Assembly: GCA_023430725.1 (NCBI GenBank)
Contig: JAEYZD010000094.1
Coordinates: 1 to 25,912, forward strand
Direction: 5' to 3'
Length of the DNA stretch: 25,912 nt
Origin: Bacteroidota bacterium
GTDB taxonomy: Bacteria; Bacteroidota; Bacteroidia; Bacteroidales; VadinHA17
A program made the translations under genes and the position numbers. Positions within the stretch are counted from its first letter, which is position 1. Every line of letters begins with the position of its first letter. Shown in pieces: positions 22,608 through 25,912 of this stretch. Under the pieces are notes generated by a model that worked only from the letters and a program-made list of their open reading frames with translations, had not been told where the DNA came from and did not search any database.

Positions 22608-24392
22608 ATGAGCAATAACAATTCATTCAAAAAGAATAATCTTGACAGGGCATCTTCGCCTTACCTGAGGCAGCATGACGGCAACCCGATATGGTGGCAG
22701 GAATGGAGCAGTGAGACCCTGGCACATGCCGCCACTGAGAATAAACCGCTGTTGGTATCGGTAGGTTATGCAACATGCCACTGGTGTCATGTGATGGCCC
22801 GGGAGGCATTCTCCGATCCGGAAACGGCAGATTATATCAATTCCAACTTTGTGAGTATCAAGGTAGACCGTGAGCAGAGGCCTGACATCGACCAGTACCT
22901 GATGAACTTCATCCAGGCCCGGACAGGCAGCGGCGGATGGCCCCTGAATGTCTTCCTCACCCCGGACATTAAACCGGTTCATGCTCTGACCTATGCACCG
23001 ATGCGTACCTCGGGAAACCGTTACTCCTTCCTCTATATCGCGGAGGCAGTTATAGAATTCCTGAAGTCGCGGAGCGACAGCATAATACAATTCAGTCCTT
23101 CGGAACAGGAGGCTCCTGCGGCCGACGCAGAGCTGCTTACAGAGAGTCTGGCAGAGTATTTCGACAGTGAACATGGCGGTTTCGGCACAGGTCAGAAATT
23201 CCCGCCCCACTCAACCCTGCTCTTTATGCTGTACCGGCTCTCAGTATCACCTGATGAAACGCTGCAAGAGATGGTCACTATCACCCTTGACGCAATGATG
23301 ATGCGGGGACTGAATGATCATTTGCAGGGAGGTATTTATCGCTACTGCGTGGACCGCGAATGGACCATTCCTCATTTCGAGAAGATGCTTTATGACCAGG
23401 CGATGGCGCTGTGGGGCTACTCCCTGGCCCACAGGGTTACGGGCAGGGAGCACTACAGGACGATGGCGGAGAAGATAGTCAAGAGTCTTGACGAGACCTT
23501 TCTGCATGACGGGATGTATGTCTCGGCCTTTAATGCCGACACAGACCATAAGGAGGGAGCTACCTACCTGTGGAGCGTGGATGAGCTTGCCGCACTGCTG
23601 ACGCCTGAGGAGCTGGAGAAATTCCGCGGGGTTTATGAGATTAGCAGCTCGGGTAACTTCGAGGGGCTTAATCACCTTATCAGGAAGAACCATGACCGAA
23701 TAGATGCAATTGAGTCGAAGCTGCTGGTAGCGAGACTGATGCGCAGCCAGCCCTCGCGGGATGACAAGATACTCAGCGGCCTCAACGCCCTGACTGCCGT
23801 AGCGCTGATACAGGCGGGCAGGCACCTCGGGCAGCCTGATCTCGAGTCCCGCGCGGTGACGCTGGTGTGGCGACTGCTTGAAACATTCCGGGACGGATCC
23901 GCTCTGGCCCACTCCTTTTATAACGGCGTGCTTCAGCGGCAGTGGTTCCTCTCTGATACCGCGGCTATGCTGCTCGCAATCACAATGCTTTACGAGACTG
24001 ATGAGTCATGGAGAGAAACGATGGATGCCATGGCTGAGTATGTAAGATCTTTCCGTGACGGGGACAGATGGGTTGAGTCGGATGCTGACGACTTCATGAA
24101 GATATATGCATCTTGGTTTGACCATCCGGTTCCCTCGGCCGTAAGCCTGGCAGAGACGGCGCTGACGCGTGTGGCATTGCTTACCGGGGGCGATATTACT
24201 CCGGCGCTGTGGCGCAGGCCTTACCAGTCGGACTTCTATAATATAAATGTGTTGCTCACTGAAGATCTGTTTCACCTGTATACTACCAGGGAACCGCTGC
24301 CATGGAGCGCCATCCCGGTCAACTCGCTCCAGAAGCGTGGAGAGCCGGAGACTGTATGTCATAACAGGAGCTGCGCTCCTTTCAGGCAATAG
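22608..24392 (+). CDS. Thioredoxin-domain protein, DUF255 (YyaL/SPATA20-like)
   Basis: This 594-residue protein has a DUF255 thioredoxin-like domain at the N-terminus (about 8-165): LDRASSPYLRQHDGNPIWWQ, then the CHWC active-site motif at residues 57-60 in YATCHWCHVM, then VKVDREQRPDID-type and GGWPLNVFLTPD segments. The remainder is an (alpha/alpha)6 glycan-enzyme-like toroid, with YDQAMALWGYSLA and DKILSGLNALTAVALIQAG. Members are widespread but their activity is not established; redox or N-acyl-glucosamine epimerase-like roles have been suggested. It is shorter than the roughly 670 residues usual for the family, with an intact VCHNRSCAPF end that matches the conserved C-terminal two-Cys tail. 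Its last codons share 14 nt with a repeat just downstream. Confidence 0.92.
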   Translation: MSNNNSFKKNNLDRASSPYLRQHDGNPIWWQEWSSETLAHAATENKPLLVSVGYATCHWCHVMAREAFSDPETADYINSNFVSIKVDREQRPDIDQYLMNFIQARTGSGGWPLNVFLTPDIKPVHALTYAPMRTSGNRYSFLYIAEAVIEFLKSRSDSIIQFSPSEQEAPAADAELLTESLAEYFDSEHGGFGTGQKFPPHSTLLFMLYRLSVSPDETLQEMVTITLDAMMMRGLNDHLQGGIYRYCVDREWTIPHFEKMLYDQAMALWGYSLAHRVTGREHYRTMAEKIVKSLDETFLHDGMYVSAFNADTDHKEGATYLWSVDELAALLTPEELEKFRGVYEISSSGNFEGLNHLIRKNHDRIDAIESKLLVARLMRSQPSRDDKILSGLNALTAVALIQAGRHLGQPDLESRAVTLVWRLLETFRDGSALAHSFYNGVLQRQWFLSDTAAMLLAITMLYETDESWRETMDAMAEYVRSFRDGDRWVESDADDFMKIYASWFDHPVPSAVSLAETALTRVALLTGGDITPALWRRPYQSDFYNINVLLTEDLFHLYTTREPLPWSAIPVNSLQKRGEPETVCHNRSCAPFRQ

Positions 24393-24472
24393 GCAATAGT
24401 GGAAAATGGCCGTATGTCATAACAGCGTTTGTACGCCGCTAAGTTCATATTGGAAAATGGCCGTAGGCCATT
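24354..24472. repeat. Composite hairpin-containing direct repeats at the DUF255 3' end
   Basis: The 14-mer GTATGTCATAACAG occurs at 24354-24367 (inside the DUF255 gene) and 24412-24425. The 15-mer TGGAAAATGGCCGTA occurs at 24400-24414 and 24451-24465. Three small hairpins are embedded: AGGAGC/GCTCCT at 24366-24380, GCGT/ACGC at 24425-24436, and AATGGCC/GGCCATT at 24456-24472. A two-fold GCAATAG heptamer lies at 24385-24399. A further TGGCCGTAAG lies near 24507. Confidence 0.75.
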
Positions 24473-24576
24473 AAGAATTGTAGTAAGTGGCCCCCACCCA
24501 CCCCATTGGCCGTAAGAGATAAAGGATTAACTTCGGTGTATCGTTTAATCTGTTCTTTACCCTAAAACCAGCAGCC

Positions 24577-25011
24577 ATGAACAAAAAAACAATCAATCTC
24601 CTGATGCACATCCCCGTCTGGACGGTTGCTATTCTTGCTGCTTACTTTTTCAGCTCGGATGATGTGCCTGCAGGAAAACCCAACTATGTCCTGTTGTCGA
24701 CGATCGTATCCTCCTTCTGGTTTTTGGCCAGCTTCTATGAGTTTTATTCACTCCTGGTTCCACGGTATCTGAACAAGGACAGGCATGGCGCTTTCTGGAT
24801 AAATTCAGCCCTGTTTGTTCTGCTACTAATGCCGGTGGTTATGCTGGCGCTGGTGCAGATTACTAACATTGCTGCCCTGAATATGTCTGAATATCTTTCA
24901 GGCAAAGTAATGTTACCATGGGCAGGAATTGCCCTTGGGACTCTTTTCTGCGGCATGCTCGGTCTCCTTTACAGGAAAATCGTCACCCGGATCATTGAAG
25001 GGAGAATGTGA
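24577..25011 (+). CDS. Four-helix integral membrane protein, resembling a LytS-type sensor without its kinase domain
   Basis: This 144-residue protein consists almost wholly of four hydrophobic helices, at about residues 8-24, 38-58, 73-95 and 108-130, and ends in a short basic tail. The opening INLLMHIPVWTVAILAAYFF and the FYEFYSLLVPRYLNKDRHGAFW segment after the second helix resemble the membrane half of LytS/His_kinase sensor kinases in Bacteroidota. No kinase domain follows: the frame closes at 25011 and only a tandem repeat and the convergent AIM24 gene lie beyond. It could be a truncated sensor, a regulator that pairs with another kinase, or an unrelated small membrane protein. No promoter is clear in the 184-nt repeat-rich gap upstream. 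Confidence 0.65.
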   Translation: MNKKTINLLMHIPVWTVAILAAYFFSSDDVPAGKPNYVLLSTIVSSFWFLASFYEFYSLLVPRYLNKDRHGAFWINSALFVLLLMPVVMLALVQITNIAALNMSEYLSGKVMLPWAGIALGTLFCGMLGLLYRKIVTRIIEGRM

Positions 25012-25034
25012 GGCAGTCCGGACAGGGGACGGGA

Positions 25035-25066
25035 CCCTCAGATTCTCAGACCCTCAGATTCTCAGA
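25035..25066. repeat. 8-bp tandem repeat (CCCTCAGA/TTCTCAGA alternating)
   Basis: CCCTCAGA and TTCTCAGA alternate twice (a 16-bp higher-order unit). Read on the minus strand the units are TCTGAGAA and TCTGAGGG, the same TCTGAGRR type as at 22564-22594. The array ends 2 nt from the stop codon of the AIM24-family gene, between two convergent genes. Confidence 0.85.
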
Positions 25067-25068
25067 CT

Positions 25069-25833
25069 TTACTGAAACAGGTTGCCCAGCAGCCCCTGCG
25101 CCTCTTTGCCCTTGTTGGCCCCCATTGGTGCCAGGGCACGGATCAGCTTGCGGATGGGCATAGACTGCAGCCATACCTTACCTGTGCCGCGCATAGTGGC
25201 AAGAAAGAGTCCCTCGCCGCCGAAGACCATAGTCTTCAGGCTGCCTGTGGTCTCTATATCGAAGTCAAGCGAAGGTTCATATGCAACGATGCACCCGGTA
25301 TCGATGCGCAGCGTCTCGCCATGGAGCTGCTTCTCGATTACTGTTCCGCCTGCATGCACGAACGCCTTGCCATCGCCCTCCACACGCTGCAAGATGAATC
25401 CCTCACCACCGAGGAGTCCGGCGCCCAGCTTGCGGTTCAGTGTCACGGTGAGCTTCGTGCCGTAGGCAGCACAGAGAAAACCGTCCTTCTGCACAATTAT
25501 GCTGCCATTGACAGTCCTGAGGTCAATCGGGATGATTGTTCCGGGATAAGGAGCCGCAAAGGCCACCTTGCTCCTCATTGAACCTTTGTTTGTGAAGTGG
25601 GTCAGGAAAAGTGATTCGCCCGTCAGCAATCTGGAGCCGGCCTGGAAGATCTTGTCCATGACACCACGGTCTGGCGAGGCGCCGTCGCCCATCCTGGTCT
25701 CATAGGTGATTCCCTGCTCCATGTAAACCATGGTACCTGCCTCTGCAACAATTGTCTCATTCGGGTCGAGCTCTATCTCAACAAACTGGATGTCATCGCC
25801 AAAAATCTTGTAATCAATTTCATGTGATATCAT
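25069..25833 (-). CDS. AIM24/TIGR00266 family protein
   Basis: This 254-residue protein matches the bacterial TIGR00266 (AIM24) family. It begins with YKIFGDDIQFVEIELDPNETIVAEAGTMVYMEQGI, whose 'EAG-M-YM' core is diagnostic. It continues with SLFLTHFTNKG, then GTIIPIDLRTVNGSIIVQKDGFLCA, with glycine-rich turns of a double-stranded beta-helix (tryptophan-RNA-binding-attenuator-like fold). The GGEGFILQRVEGDGKAFVHAGGTVIE and GGEGLFLATMRGTGKVWLQSMPIRKL segments lie in the second half. No enzyme activity is known; the yeast homologue affects mitochondrial membrane organisation. It has no signal peptide and is cytoplasmic. A TAACTTCG near-match to the -7 consensus lies about 30 nt upstream. Confidence 0.92.
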   Translation of the reverse strand: MISHEIDYKIFGDDIQFVEIELDPNETIVAEAGTMVYMEQGITYETRMGDGASPDRGVMDKIFQAGSRLLTGESLFLTHFTNKGSMRSKVAFAAPYPGTIIPIDLRTVNGSIIVQKDGFLCAAYGTKLTVTLNRKLGAGLLGGEGFILQRVEGDGKAFVHAGGTVIEKQLHGETLRIDTGCIVAYEPSLDFDIETTGSLKTMVFGGEGLFLATMRGTGKVWLQSMPIRKLIRALAPMGANKGKEAQGLLGNLFQ

Positions 25834-25861
25834 AGGAAAAGTGTTTTTTGTGATTCCGGAA

Positions 25862-25869
25862 CGAAGTTA
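25862..25869 (-). promoter_or_regulatory. Weak -7 promoter candidate for the AIM24-family gene
   Basis: On the minus strand this reads TAACTTCG, one mismatch from TAnnTTTG, 29 nt upstream of the ATG. It is listed as a weak candidate only. Confidence 0.3.
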
Positions 25870-25912
25870 ATTCTATCACTGGAGATTACAAAATAAGGCA
25901 GAAGGCAATAGG

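Noticed and set aside
23247..23912. Minus-strand frame of 221 codons within the DUF255 gene
   Set aside because: It is antisense to a well-supported conserved gene and shows no domain or initiation signal.

Overview
The window looks like a chromosomal piece of a Bacteroidota bacterium, most likely Bacteroidales or a close relative. The evidence is a type IX secretion (T9SS) C-terminal sorting domain on a pectate lyase, LytS/LytTR-type two-component genes, several PF13568-like outer-membrane barrels and SPII lipoproteins, TAnnTTTG-type -7 promoter elements, and few strong Shine-Dalgarno sites. There are no tRNA, rRNA, phage, transposase or CRISPR genes. Most genes are housekeeping or poorly characterised accessory genes, and no classical defence or biosynthetic system is complete here.

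Layout. Positions 1-6692 hold a compact minus-strand block. Read 5' to 3' it is: a LytS-like histidine kinase, a LytTR response regulator, a gluzincin-like metallopeptidase lipoprotein, a decayed SDR fragment, a long-chain acyl-CoA ligase, a GNAT-like acyltransferase, and an FAD oxidoreductase cut by the window edge. The last three probably act together on an acyl or lipid substrate. Positions 6812-7399 encode a small outer-membrane barrel with its own terminator. Positions 7619-9219 encode a DUF4350-type exported protein and a SMUG2-like DNA glycosylase, ending in a clear terminator. Positions 9252-12604 hold a large secreted M14 carboxypeptidase flanked on both sides by pieces of one SDR family. 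Positions 12743-15099 hold a lipoprotein of unknown function behind a perfect inverted repeat, a conserved hypothetical protein, and a YgiD-type dioxygenase. Positions 15311-18582 hold a DUF1846 protein and a convergent barrel/PD40-lipoprotein pair. Positions 18718-21091 hold a T9SS-exported PL9 pectate lyase, a DUF3795 protein and a DCC-family protein, with a 24-bp minisatellite. Positions 21237-25833 hold a MESH1-like HD hydrolase, a SOUL protein, a DUF255 thioredoxin-domain protein, an orphan four-helix membrane protein and an AIM24-family protein, separated by short tandem repeats.

The most notable observation is that three separate traces of the same SDR family (NYC1/NOL-like, with an NMEGLGSDGR-type core) lie within about 9 kb, all on the minus strand. 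They are a C-terminal 46-codon relic at 3381-3521 inside the acyl-ligase operon, a frameshifted mid-gene relic at 9252-9325, and an open but internally deleted copy at 12083-12598. The last two bracket the M14 peptidase gene. This points to duplication and decay of a gene that probably belonged to the acyl-ligase operon.

The second theme is a set of intergenic short tandem repeats (7-, 8- and 24-bp units plus hairpin-containing 51/58-bp spaced repeats). They lie mainly at the 3' ends of genes. All family assignments were made by reading motifs, and no database search was possible.
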